Shown piece by piece: positions 17,683 through 25,913 of a stretch of 64,000 nucleotides of DNA (within the stretch, counting starts at the first letter, position 1; each line of letters begins with the position of its first letter). The DNA is from DAOTXL01 sp034435455 (lineage in GTDB: Bacteria > Chloroflexota > Anaerolineae > JAAYZQ01): contig DAOTXL010000137.1 in the NCBI GenBank assembly GCA_034435455.1, positions 1-64,000 on the forward strand, read 5' to 3'. The position numbers were made by a program, and so were the translations under genes. The notes under the pieces are model-generated. The model saw only the letters and a program-made list of their open reading frames with translations. It was not told the DNA's origin and made no database searches.

Positions 17683-18423
17683 ATGGTGAGGACATTCAGA
17701 CGAATTCTGCTGATCGCCAGCCTGGCAGCTCTGAGCTGTGCCTTCCTGATCGCCTGGTCGCCGGCCGGCGTCCGGGACGCCTGGGCTCAGGTACCGCCAC
17801 CACCCAGCAAGACCCCCATTGAGCCTACCCTTACCCCTTTGACACCACCGGTGACCACTCCGCCGGCGACCGATACGGCTGCCCCGCCCACCGACACCCC
17901 GGTCCCACCCACCAACACCCCTGTCCCGCCGGTGGCGACCGGGTCGCCGGAACCCCCTTCTACCCCGCGCCCGGACCCGAACTGTCAGTCGGTGGTGGAG
18001 GGCAACGTCCTGGATGCCGCCGGTAAGCGCGTCCGGGGCGCTACGGTGACCATTGAAGGGGCGGGCTGGTCCCATGCCATGCTGACCGACGACGATGGCC
18101 ACTATGGGTTTGGGGGTCTATGTCCGGGGACGGCGACCCTGCGGGCGGCCTTGCCCGGTGGGCGGGTCAGTCCGACGACTATGGTAGATCTCGACGGAAA
18201 GAAGCATCTGTACCTGGACCTGAGCCTGCAACCGGCCCAGGCGTCGGCCACGGCAACCCGATCGACCGTCCAACCCACTGCCACTGGCGAGCCGGACATG
18301 CCCGCGACCGGATATTCCGGCTGGCTGCCTGTCGGCGCTGGGGTTCTGGGCGCTCTGCTGCTGCTTACGGCCGGAGCACGGCGGCTCTTAGGGGGTCGAG
18401 AACGGCCTGGTGGTCGTCCGTAA
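17683..18423 (+). CDS. Secreted Pro/Thr-rich protein with carboxypeptidase-regulatory-like domain and MPATG sorting-like tail
   Basis: 246 residues. The ATG at 17683 has AGGGAGGAGG just before it; the frame extends to 17653 without better signals. A basic n-region and hydrophobic core (about 5-30) end at DAWAQ, a likely signal peptidase site. A Pro/Thr linker of about 60 residues (repeated PPTDTPVPPTNTPVPP) follows, then a CarboxypepD_reg/SdrB-like beta domain (about 100-185; VEGNVLDAAGKRVRGATV). The C-terminus is MPATG, about 20 hydrophobic residues and an RR-rich tail. This is the order of an LPxTG-type sortase signal with Met in place of Leu. It heads the cpaB-tadC gene run, so it may be a wall-anchored accessory of the pilus. 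No sortase gene is in the window. Confidence 0.78.
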   Translation: MVRTFRRILLIASLAALSCAFLIAWSPAGVRDAWAQVPPPPSKTPIEPTLTPLTPPVTTPPATDTAAPPTDTPVPPTNTPVPPVATGSPEPPSTPRPDPNCQSVVEGNVLDAAGKRVRGATVTIEGAGWSHAMLTDDDGHYGFGGLCPGTATLRAALPGGRVSPTTMVDLDGKKHLYLDLSLQPAQASATATRSTVQPTATGEPDMPATGYSGWLPVGAGVLGALLLLTAGARRLLGGRERPGGRP

Positions 18424-18471
18424 TCAGGTTTCGAGCCAGCCTGAACCACGCGGTGAAAAGGAGAACGAACG

Positions 18472-19386
18472 ATGCGACGCGGTAGAATGTTGATCTTGTT
18501 GGGCCTCATCCTGGCGTTGGGCACGGCAGCGGTGGTCTTTATGGTGCTGCGTGGGGCAGCCACTCCGGCTTCTACGCCTGCGATTCCTGAAGAAGAGGTG
18601 GTCGTGGCCCTTCAGCCCATTGCCGAAGACGAGCCGCTGGAAGGGCGGGTGGGCTTGCAGTCCAGGCCGTCGAATATGATTCCGCCAGAGGCCGTCCGTT
18701 CGCTGGAAGCCACGGCCGGTATGTTGGCCGCCGGCCCCATTCCCCAGGGTACTATCCTCCATCCCAGCCTGATGATCAGCCCTGAGGCGCGCCGACAAGA
18801 AGGAGAGTTGGGCAAACTGGTTCAACCGGGATTTGTGGCGATGGCTTTTCCCATTGATGAGCTGTCCAGTGTGTCCTATGGCATCCAACCGGGTGACCAT
18901 GTGGACATTCTGATGACCTTTGGCTTTATTGACCTCGATCAGGAGCGACAGCTCAAGGGCCCGATCCAGATCAGTCCGGAAGGGGAAGTGATCCAGATTC
19001 CCGGTCAATATCCACGGTTGGCAGCCCAGTTGACCTTGCAGGATGTCGAAGTTCTGGGCGTGGGGCGTTGGCCTCAGCCGACGGCGGCTGTTCCAACGGA
19101 AGAAAAAACGCAAACGAAGCAGACCGAGGAAGCGGCGACGGCCCAACCGCTCCCTGAGTATGTCACTCTGATGCTCACGCCGCAGGATGCCCTGGTTCTC
19201 AAGCTGGCGCGGGAGTATAAGGCCAACATTGACCTGGCTGTGCGCGCCAAGGATGACCATCAGCAGTTCGTCACCAGCCAGGTCACGCTGGATTACATCC
19301 TGGCCCGCTTTGCGGTCACCCTGCCGATCAAACAGCCGTACACCATCGAACAGTTGGAAAATGTCCGACCGGCGGAGCTAAAGTAG
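18472..19386 (+). CDS. cpaB: Flp pilus assembly protein CpaB/RcpC
   Basis: 304 residues with one N-terminal TM helix (MLILLGLILALGTAAVVFMVLRG). The next part (EEEVVVALQPIAEDEPLEG, then LEATAGMLAAGPIPQGTIL) is the SAF domain of CpaB/RcpC. The RcpC-like region follows, including GFVAMAFPIDELSSVSYGIQPGDHVDILMTF. In diderms CpaB works with the CpaC secretin; no secretin is seen here, which fits a monoderm-type envelope. AAAGGAG is eight bases upstream of the ATG. It is 48 bp after the MPATG gene and 78 bp before tadZ. Confidence 0.92.
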   Translation: MRRGRMLILLGLILALGTAAVVFMVLRGAATPASTPAIPEEEVVVALQPIAEDEPLEGRVGLQSRPSNMIPPEAVRSLEATAGMLAAGPIPQGTILHPSLMISPEARRQEGELGKLVQPGFVAMAFPIDELSSVSYGIQPGDHVDILMTFGFIDLDQERQLKGPIQISPEGEVIQIPGQYPRLAAQLTLQDVEVLGVGRWPQPTAAVPTEEKTQTKQTEEAATAQPLPEYVTLMLTPQDALVLKLAREYKANIDLAVRAKDDHQQFVTSQVTLDYILARFAVTLPIKQPYTIEQLENVRPAELK

Positions 19387-19464
19387 GCATCATCCCCCTC
19401 CCGCCGGTTGCAATCTGGGGAAGGATAGCTTGACAGTCTCATATTGGCAAATTCGGTAAAGGGT

Positions 19465-20763
19465 ATGATGCAATCAGGCGAAAAGATCACCCTGCTCATC
19501 GTTGACGACATTCCAGAAACGCGGGAGAACCTGCGGAAACTGTTATATTTCGAGCCCAACATCGAAGTGGTGGGCATGGCCGGCAACGGGCGGGAGGCCA
19601 TCCAGAAGGCCAAGACCTTACAGCCGCACATTGTCCTGATGGATATCAACATGCCCGACATGGATGGCATCGCTGCCAGCCAGGAGATCACCCGGGCTGC
19701 CCCGATGTGTCAGGTGATCATGATGTCGGTGCAGGGCGAGACCGACTATCTGCGCCGCTCGATGTTGGCCGGTGCTGCCGATTTCCTGATCAAGCCTTTT
19801 ACCAGCGAAGAGTTGAGCAGCAGCATCCGCCGCGTCTACGAAATGGGGGCCAGCCGGCGGGCAGCCATGCCGGTTGCGCCTGTCAGCCAGGAAGGGGCCC
19901 CCGTCGGCCCGGCCGCGGCTGCCGGCCGTGGCCCGTCCCGTGGCAAGCTGCTGTTGATCTACAGCCCCAAGGGGGGGACCGGTTGCAGCACCGTGGCCAC
20001 CAATCTGGCCATTGCCCTGGGGCAGGTCACCTCGAAAAAGGTGGTGCTGGTGGATGCCAGCCTGCAGTTCGGCGACCTGGCCGTCCTGCTGAACCTGCAG
20101 GGGTATCGCTCCATCGCCGATGTCCTCAACCAGAAGGGGGAGCTGGATACCGAGTACCTGATGGCTATCCTGGCCCCTCATCCTTCTGGGATCCAGGTCC
20201 TGCCCGCGCCGCCGGTGCCGGAAACGGCAGGGACGATCGAGCCTGACGATCTGAAGAATATCCTGATCGCCCTGTGCAAGGGATACGACTATGTGATCGT
20301 GGATACCTGGAGCCAGCTCGATGATATGGTCCTGACGGCCATGGACCTGGCCGATCGCGTCCTGGTGGTCATGGCCCCGGAGATCCCTTCTATCAAGAGC
20401 ACCAAACAGTTCTTTGAGGTGTCGGAGGCGTTGAATTTCGCCGATGAACGGATCGATCTGATCCTCAACAAGGTCTTGCCCCGGGACAGCATCCGGCCTG
20501 AACAGTTAGAGAGCAGCCTCAAACACAAGATCGCCATCCAACTGGACTACGATCCCCGGAGCATCCGCCAGGCCATCAACCAGGGGTTGCCCTTGATCAT
20601 GGCCGAGCCCAACCATGTACTGGCCGAAAAGTTTCGGCTGCTGGCGCAGCAAGAGGTGGCGGCCCTGCAACCGCAGCCGGCGCAGCCGGCCCCGGAGGCT
20701 GCTGCAGAATCGGCGCTGGAACAGAAAAAGCGCGCCGGCCTTTTGGGCCGATTGAAGCGTTAG
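19465..20763 (+). CDS. tadZ: TadZ/CpaE-like MinD-family ATPase with N-terminal receiver domain
   Basis: 432 residues from the ATG at 19465 (taaaggg just upstream); a TTG at 19444 would add seven residues. The receiver domain (about 8-125) keeps the acidic pair (VDD), the phosphoacceptor Asp (MDINMPDMDG), the Ser/Thr position (MMS) and the Lys (IKPF). An Ala/Pro-rich linker leads to a MinD/ParA-like ATPase with a deviant Walker A near residue 168 (PKGGTGCST), then VDASLQFGD and VIVDTWSQ. In known systems TadZ places the pilus machine at a cell site, and its receiver is often degenerate. Here it looks phosphorylatable. tadA follows 87 bp later. Confidence 0.92.
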   Translation: MMQSGEKITLLIVDDIPETRENLRKLLYFEPNIEVVGMAGNGREAIQKAKTLQPHIVLMDINMPDMDGIAASQEITRAAPMCQVIMMSVQGETDYLRRSMLAGAADFLIKPFTSEELSSSIRRVYEMGASRRAAMPVAPVSQEGAPVGPAAAAGRGPSRGKLLLIYSPKGGTGCSTVATNLAIALGQVTSKKVVLVDASLQFGDLAVLLNLQGYRSIADVLNQKGELDTEYLMAILAPHPSGIQVLPAPPVPETAGTIEPDDLKNILIALCKGYDYVIVDTWSQLDDMVLTAMDLADRVLVVMAPEIPSIKSTKQFFEVSEALNFADERIDLILNKVLPRDSIRPEQLESSLKHKIAIQLDYDPRSIRQAINQGLPLIMAEPNHVLAEKFRLLAQQEVAALQPQPAQPAPEAAAESALEQKKRAGLLGRLKR

Positions 20764-20787
20764 CGGACGAAGGGATGAGAATTCGGG

Positions 20788-20803
20788 ACAGGCTAAAGCC
20801 TGT
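20788..20803 (+). repeat. Short palindrome between tadZ and tadA
   Basis: ACAGGCT-aa-AGCCTGT in the 87-bp gap. It looks like a dispersed REP-type element; it has no T-run. Confidence 0.45.
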
Positions 20804-20850
20804 TCTACCTGGCAAGAGGGTGATAAGAGGAAGGTAGAGGGGGTGGAGAG

Positions 20851-22239
20851 ATGTCACTGCTGCGAAGGATTGAGAAGAATCAACAGTTGCCTGTACAGCA
20901 ACCGCCCAACCCGGTTGAGCGTCCGACGCGCCTGGAAGACCTGCGCCTGCGTCGGGCGCCTGCTGCCCCGGCGCGGGATACCTTTTTGGATCTGAAGAGC
21001 CGGATCCACAGCAAACTGATCGCCGAGCTCGACCCCAAGATGGATGTGTCCAAAACCGATGAGGTGCGGCAGACTATCGAGGAGATGTACGACGCGATGC
21101 TGGCCCAGGAAAACCTGATCCTGGGCCGGGCCGACCGCCAACGGCTGTTCGAGCAGATCGTCGCCGAAATCCTGGGCTATGGTCCTATCGAGCCGCTGCT
21201 GGCCGACGATACGGTCACCGAGATCATGGTCAACGGCCCCAACGCGGTCTATATTGAGCGGGCGGGACGGATCGAGCCCACCGACATCAAGTTCGAGAAC
21301 GATGACCACGTGCTGCGCATCATTGACCGCATCGTCTCGCCGCTGGGCCGCCGCATTGACGAAAGCCAGCCCTATGTAGACGCCCGTCTGCCCGATGGCT
21401 CGCGCGTCAATGCCGTCATCCCGCCGCTGTCGCTCATCGGTCCCATCCTCACCATCCGCAAGTTTGCCCGCATCCCGATCACCGCCCAAACCCTGGTGGA
21501 GCTGGGCTCGATTACCCCCGAAGCGTTAGAGTTCCTCAAAGCCTGCGTCCAGGCCAAGCTGAACATGGTCATTTCAGGGGGCACCGGTTCGGGCAAGACG
21601 ACCACGCTGAACGTCATGTCGGCCTTTATCCCCAACGACGAGCGGATCATCACCCTGGAGAACGCCGCCGAACTCCAGCTCCAGCAGGACCACGTCCTGA
21701 CGCTGGAAACCCGGCCGGCCAACGTCGAGGGCAAGGGCGAGATCACCATGCGGCAGTTGGTGATCAACAGCCTGCGGATGAGGCCCGACCGGATCATCGT
21801 CGGCGAGTGCCGGGGCCCGGAAGCCATTGACATGTTGCAGGCCATGAACACCGGCCACGATGGCAGCATGACCACCGCCCACTCCAACAGCCCGCGCGAT
21901 ACCCTGGCCCGTCTGGAGACGATGGTGCTGATGGCCGGTATGGACCTGCCGCTGCGGGCCATCCGCGAGCAGATCGCCTCGGCCCTTCACCTGGTGGTGC
22001 ACCAGGAGCGGATGCGCGACGGCACGCGCAAGATCGTCGCCATCACCGAGGTGCAGGGCATGGAAGGGGATGTCATCGTCATGCAGGACCTGTTCAAGTT
22101 CGAACAAGAGGGGATCGAGGCCGGCAAGGTGATCGGCCGGCTCAAGCCGACCGGCATCCGCCCCAAGTTCATGGAGATCATCGAGGCTGCCAACATCCAT
22201 CTGCCGCCCACCATCTTTGGGGTAGGGCGCCGCTTCTAG
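20851..22239 (+). CDS. tadA: Tad pilus assembly ATPase TadA/CpaF
   Basis: 462 residues of the type II/IV secretion ATPase superfamily, CpaF/TadA branch. The N-terminal region (about 30-150) carries ILGYGPIEPLLADDTVTEIMVNGP, typical of CpaF. The RecA-like domain has Walker A GGTGSGKTT (about 243-251), an Asp box (IITLENAAELQL), Walker B (MRPDRIIVGECRGPEA) and the His box (NTGHDGSMTTAHSNSP). It powers pilus assembly at the inner face of the membrane, next to TadB and TadC. The ATG is preceded by gtagagggggtggagag. Start and length are normal for the family. Confidence 0.97.
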   Translation: MSLLRRIEKNQQLPVQQPPNPVERPTRLEDLRLRRAPAAPARDTFLDLKSRIHSKLIAELDPKMDVSKTDEVRQTIEEMYDAMLAQENLILGRADRQRLFEQIVAEILGYGPIEPLLADDTVTEIMVNGPNAVYIERAGRIEPTDIKFENDDHVLRIIDRIVSPLGRRIDESQPYVDARLPDGSRVNAVIPPLSLIGPILTIRKFARIPITAQTLVELGSITPEALEFLKACVQAKLNMVISGGTGSGKTTTLNVMSAFIPNDERIITLENAAELQLQQDHVLTLETRPANVEGKGEITMRQLVINSLRMRPDRIIVGECRGPEAIDMLQAMNTGHDGSMTTAHSNSPRDTLARLETMVLMAGMDLPLRAIREQIASALHLVVHQERMRDGTRKIVAITEVQGMEGDVIVMQDLFKFEQEGIEAGKVIGRLKPTGIRPKFMEIIEAANIHLPPTIFGVGRRF

Positions 22240-22256
22240 TTGGAGGTTGGACGCCA

Positions 22257-22293
22257 GAGGCTGGGGATTGGCGCAGGCTCATCCCCCAGCCTC
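22257..22293 (+). repeat. Hairpin between tadA and tadB
   Basis: Gaggctggggat (22257-22268) pairs with atcccccagcctc (22281-22293) with a one-base bulge. It could tune tadA versus tadB expression or be a dispersed palindrome. Confidence 0.45.
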
Positions 22294-22316
22294 CGGCCTC
22301 CGAGAAGGAGGGGAGA

Positions 22317-23288
22317 ATGGGTTCCTTGCAGATCTGCATGAATCCGCTGGTGCTGTCCCTGGTGGCCGCCTTTGCGGTCTTTCTGCTTTTCGTGGGGTTG
22401 AGCCAGGCAGGACGAGCCCGCGAGGAAGTGATCGAAGAGCGCCTGGACCGTTATGGGGGCAGGAAAGAAGAAGGGCGCGAGTCCAGGCGTCGGAAGCGCC
22501 GCTCGGCGATGGATGGTCTGGAGGCGGCGGTCACCAAACGGGGCTTTGCCGCCAACCTCCAGACCGATCTGGCCCGCGCCGACCTGAAGTTGCGGGTGGC
22601 CGAGTTCATGGTGCTGAACCTCCTGTCGGTTCTGCTCTTTTTCCTGTTGGGGCGCCTGCTCTTTGGTTCGCCGCTGTTTGGGCTGTTGTTCGGGGTAGTC
22701 GGCTTTTTTGTGCCGCGCTTCTACATCGCCTTCCGCAAAAGGCGCCGGCTCAATGCCTTCAATGACCAACTGGGCGACACCATCACGCTGCTGGCCAATT
22801 CCCTTCGCTCCGGTTTTTCCATTGTCCAGTCCATGAAAACGGCCGCCGAGCAACTGCCTGACCCGATTGCCTCCGAGTTCCACCGTGTCACCCAGGAGAT
22901 CGGCCTGGGCCTCCATTACGAGGAGGCGCTGAACAACATGTTGCGCCGTGTTCCCAGCGATGACCTGGACCTGTTGATCACCGCCGTCAATATTCAGGGC
23001 AAGGTGGGTGGAAACCTGGCCGAAATCCTGGATACCATCGGCCACACCATCCGCGAACGGGTGCGTATCAAGGGCGAGATCCGCGTCCTTACCGCCCAAC
23101 AGATGATCTCTGGCTACATCCTGACCGCTCTGCCGGTGGCCCTGGGCCTGATCCTGTATCTGATCAACCGGACCTACATGGGCCGTATGTTCCGGGACCC
23201 CTGCGGTCTGATCATGCTGGGTGTGGCCGCGGTCATGATCACCGGGGGCTTTTTGCTCATCCGCAAGATCGTGAACATCGAGGTCTGA
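22317..23288 (+). CDS. tadB: Tad pilus membrane protein TadB
   Basis: 323 residues with a type II secretion F (T2SSF) domain. TM segments lie at about 10-25, 100-140 and 270-320. The cytosolic T2SSF core contains DQLGDTITLLANSLRSGFSIVQSM and a second four-helix part. It forms the inner-membrane platform with TadC for the TadA motor. ATG 22317 has aaggagggga upstream. It sits in the usual order tadA-tadB-tadC, with a 37-bp gap to tadC. Confidence 0.94.
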   Translation: MGSLQICMNPLVLSLVAAFAVFLLFVGLSQAGRAREEVIEERLDRYGGRKEEGRESRRRKRRSAMDGLEAAVTKRGFAANLQTDLARADLKLRVAEFMVLNLLSVLLFFLLGRLLFGSPLFGLLFGVVGFFVPRFYIAFRKRRRLNAFNDQLGDTITLLANSLRSGFSIVQSMKTAAEQLPDPIASEFHRVTQEIGLGLHYEEALNNMLRRVPSDDLDLLITAVNIQGKVGGNLAEILDTIGHTIRERVRIKGEIRVLTAQQMISGYILTALPVALGLILYLINRTYMGRMFRDPCGLIMLGVAAVMITGGFLLIRKIVNIEV

Positions 23289-23325
23289 TCACAACCTGGT
23301 GGGCCATAGCAGAAGGAGGAGACCC

Positions 23326-24258
23326 ATGCTTTCTCTGCTCGTGATTGTCGTGCCCGTTCTGGTCTTTCTGGCCATCATGCTGATCATGGCCGGCATCGCT
23401 GCGCCCCGCCCTGCCGATGAGGTGGAGGCGCGGCTGGTCGAATATGGGGGGCGCCCCCTCACGTTGGAAGAGATCGAACTGTCCCAGCCGTTCAGCCAAC
23501 GGGTCCTGCTGCCGATGATCCAGGCCAGCGCCCAGTTTATGACCCGGTTCACGCCCCAACGCAGCCTGGAGGCGACCCGCCATAAACTCGATCTGGCCGG
23601 CAACCCCAATAACTGGAGCGCCGCCGAATTCCTGGGCATCCGCGGGCTGGTGGCCCTGTTGCTGGCGGCCTTGGTCTTCTTTTTGACCATGTTGGGCCAT
23701 ATCGATCCGGCCAAACGCCTTCTCTTCCTGATCGTGGTGGCACTGCTGGGCTACTTTTTGCCCACCCTGTGGCTGGGCAGCCGCATCCGCCGTCGCCAAA
23801 ATGAGATTGTCAAGGCCCTGCCCGATGCCCTGGACCTGCTGACCATCAGTGTGGAGGCTGGCCTGCCCTTCGATGGGGCCATGCAACGGGTGGCCGAGAA
23901 ATGGGATAACGAGGTCAGCCGTGGCTTTCAACGGATGTTGACGGAACTGCGGGTGGGCAAGTCCCGCCGAGATGCCCTGCGCGACATGGCCGAGCGGATG
24001 GATGTGCCGGATGTCACCAGTTTTGTGGCCGCCCTGATCCAGGCCGATCAGTTGGGCATCAGCATCGCCAAGGTCCTGCGCATCCAATCGGAACAGATGC
24101 GCATCAAGCGTCGGCAGAGGGCGGAAGAAAAGGCGCATCAGGCCCCGATCAAGATGTTGCTCCCGATGACATTCCTGATCTTCCCGACCATCCTGATCAT
24201 CATCCTGGGGCCGGCTGCCCTGATCTTGAAAGAGTCGCCGATCTTTAGCGCGTTCTAA
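23326..24258 (+). CDS. tadC: Tad pilus membrane protein TadC
   Basis: 310 residues, T2SSF family. An N-terminal TM helix (LLVIVVPVLVFLAIMLIMAG) is followed by a cytosolic part, a TM pair (about 115-155), the T2SSF core (LPDALDLLTISVEAGLPFDGAMQRVAEKW) and C-terminal TM helices. The ATG at 23326 has agaaggaggag six bases before it; the frame to 23299 lacks that. It is the last tad gene of the run. A MITE-like inverted repeat begins at its stop codon. Confidence 0.94.
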   Translation: MLSLLVIVVPVLVFLAIMLIMAGIAAPRPADEVEARLVEYGGRPLTLEEIELSQPFSQRVLLPMIQASAQFMTRFTPQRSLEATRHKLDLAGNPNNWSAAEFLGIRGLVALLLAALVFFLTMLGHIDPAKRLLFLIVVALLGYFLPTLWLGSRIRRRQNEIVKALPDALDLLTISVEAGLPFDGAMQRVAEKWDNEVSRGFQRMLTELRVGKSRRDALRDMAERMDVPDVTSFVAALIQADQLGISIAKVLRIQSEQMRIKRRQRAEEKAHQAPIKMLLPMTFLIFPTILIIILGPAALILKESPIFSAF

Positions 24259-24370
24259 GAGCTTGTCTGAAAACCACCAAGGACACGAAGGACACCAAGG
24301 TTCTTCAGCTATTTCCTTTGTGTCCCTTTGTGACCTTCGCCCGTGTGACCACCTTTTTCAGACTAGCTCT
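24258..24370 (+). repeat. MITE-like intergenic element, copy 1
   Basis: Terminal inverted repeats AGAGCTTGTCTGAAAA (24258-24273) and 24355-24370 (16 of 16 bases pair except one). Inside are ccaaggacacgaaggacacc and its near-complement cctttgtgtccctttgtg, so the whole 113 bp could fold. A diverged relative lies at 38610-38711. No transposase is present. Confidence 0.75.
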
Positions 24371-24410
24371 AAACAGGTACCCGACATTTGTTGTAACAGG
24401 CAAAACCGGT

Positions 24411-25175
24411 TTGGAACAGTTTATCCCTTCCGGCCGTGGTTGGCTCCAGAGGGTAGGAGACGCGATCCTCGATCTCCTGTTTCCACCCCGGTGTGTGGCC
24501 TGCCATCGCCTGGGGACCTGGCTGTGTGCTGCCTGCCTGCATGAGATCGAGGCTATCCGCCCCCCGGTGTGCCCGCGCTGTGGCTGGCCGGTGGGGGATT
24601 CCTCCTTTCCCGGACCGATTGCGCCCCCAGGCGAGATGCCTGTCTGTGATCGCTGTCGGCACGACTCTTTCCAACTCGATGGGTTGCGTGCCTGTGCCTT
24701 TCACAGCGGCCCCCTGCGTCAGGCGATCCACCAGCTCAAATACGAGGATGTGCGCAGCCTGGCCGCTCCATTGGGCAAGTGGATGGCCGAACGCTGGCCG
24801 GAACTGTTGCCGCCCGGGTACGATATGGAGGCCATTGTGCCGGTACCGCTCCACGCCAGCCGCCAGCGAGAACGTGGCTACAACCAGGCGGCTCTCCTGG
24901 CCCGCGAACTGGGCGCATACCTGCGGCGGCCGGTGGTGGAAGATGTCCTGATCCGGGCCAGGGCCACAGCCCCCCAGGTGGAGCTGAATGCCGAGGAGCG
25001 GCGGGAAAATGTGCGCGGTGCCTTCCAGTGCCTCCACGATGGATTACAAGGCAAACGGGTGCTGTTGGTTGATGATGTGTGTACCACCGGGTCCACGCTG
25101 GAGGCAGCCTGCAGTGCCCTGAAAAGCAGCGGTGTGTCGTCGGTCTGGGCCTATACCCTGGCCCGTGCCAGGTGA
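24411..25175 (+). CDS. ComF-family phosphoribosyltransferase-like protein
   Basis: About 254 residues from a TTG at 24411. The frame is open back to 24318, but that part translates the MITE, so it is excluded. The start is uncertain. The N-terminal double zinc-finger region carries CVAC, CAAC, CPRC and CDRC pairs. The phosphoribosyltransferase part has the PVPLHASRQRERGYNQA motif and the PRPP loop VLLVDDVCTTGSTLEAA. Known of the family: ComF is needed for DNA uptake in transformable bacteria, but the family is widespread and often has no proven substrate. It follows tadC but is separated by the MITE, so pilus involvement is only a possibility. Confidence 0.88.
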   Translation: MEQFIPSGRGWLQRVGDAILDLLFPPRCVACHRLGTWLCAACLHEIEAIRPPVCPRCGWPVGDSSFPGPIAPPGEMPVCDRCRHDSFQLDGLRACAFHSGPLRQAIHQLKYEDVRSLAAPLGKWMAERWPELLPPGYDMEAIVPVPLHASRQRERGYNQAALLARELGAYLRRPVVEDVLIRARATAPQVELNAEERRENVRGAFQCLHDGLQGKRVLLVDDVCTTGSTLEAACSALKSSGVSSVWAYTLARAR

Positions 25176-25221
25176 AGGATCGGCCCAACCTGCCATCAAT
25201 TCAGAGTAAGGAGAGTGGAAA

Positions 25222-25773
25222 ATGGAACTGATCATCAAGGGCAAGAATTTCGAAGTGACGGACCGGTTGCGTGACTATGTCCACAAAAAGATCAACAAGC
25301 TCGACCGCTACCTGCCAACCATCACCGAGGCCTGGGTCGAGCTGTCGGTCGAGGGCACCAAAGCGGCCCAGGATCGACAGGTATGCCAGGTGACCGTTCG
25401 TTCCAACGGCACCATTCTACGGGCGGAAGAGCGGTCGGATGACATCTTTTCGGCCATTGACACCGTTCTGGACAAGATGTACCGCCAGATCGCCCGCTAC
25501 AAGGGCAAGCGCAAGAACCGCTGGCGAGGAGCAGGGATGACCGTAGAGCCCCTGCCGATCGAGCTGGAAGAAGAGGCGGAGGAAGAGGCTCATACCATCG
25601 TGCGGACCAAGCGCTTCCCCATGACCCCCATGCAGGCCGAAGAGGCGATCGAGCAGATGGAGTTGCTGGGCCACGACTTTTTCGTCTTTTTTAACGCCGA
25701 TGAGGGGCAGATCAATGTGCTCTATCGCCGCAAGGACGGCGACTATGGCCTGCTCCAGCCAGAGCTGGCCTGA
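25222..25773 (+). CDS. hpf: Ribosome hibernation promoting factor, long form
   Basis: 183 residues: N-terminal RaiA/HPF domain (about 1-100; MELIIKGKNFEVTDRLRDYVHKK), an acidic linker (ELEEEAEEEA), and the C-terminal dimerisation domain of long HPF (about 125-183; KRFPMTPMQAEEAIEQMELLGHDFFVFFN). Long HPF dimerises 70S ribosomes into 100S particles during slow growth. It has taaggagag upstream and a strong terminator right after the stop, so it ends its transcript. Confidence 0.96.
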   Translation: MELIIKGKNFEVTDRLRDYVHKKINKLDRYLPTITEAWVELSVEGTKAAQDRQVCQVTVRSNGTILRAEERSDDIFSAIDTVLDKMYRQIARYKGKRKNRWRGAGMTVEPLPIELEEEAEEEAHTIVRTKRFPMTPMQAEEAIEQMELLGHDFFVFFNADEGQINVLYRRKDGDYGLLQPELA

Positions 25774-25788
25774 CCGACCGGTTGGCCA

Positions 25789-25820
25789 GGGCCGGGACCC
25801 GATGGTCCCGGCCCTTTTTC
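25789..25820 (+). terminator. Rho-independent terminator after hpf
   Basis: 11-bp perfect stem GGGCCGGGACC / GGTCCCGGCCC around cgat, followed by TTTTTC. Confidence 0.95.
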
Positions 25821-25856
25821 ATAGGATGTAGAGGGGTCATCTTGCTCCATGCCGGT

Positions 25857-25885
25857 TTGACAGGGATCCCTCCTTGCGCTACAAT
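25857..25885 (+). promoter_or_regulatory. Promoter of the tyrosine phosphatase gene
   Basis: Consensus TTGACA (25857-25862), 17-bp spacer, TACAAT (25880-25885), 29 bp before the ATG. Confidence 0.8.
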
Positions 25886-25913
25886 GGGCAGGCAACCTGG
25901 AGGAGAGACCGAC

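Noticed and set aside
24318..24410. N-terminal extension of the ComF-like protein to 24318
   Set aside because: This stretch is the MITE-like element translated; no ribosome binding site or homology.
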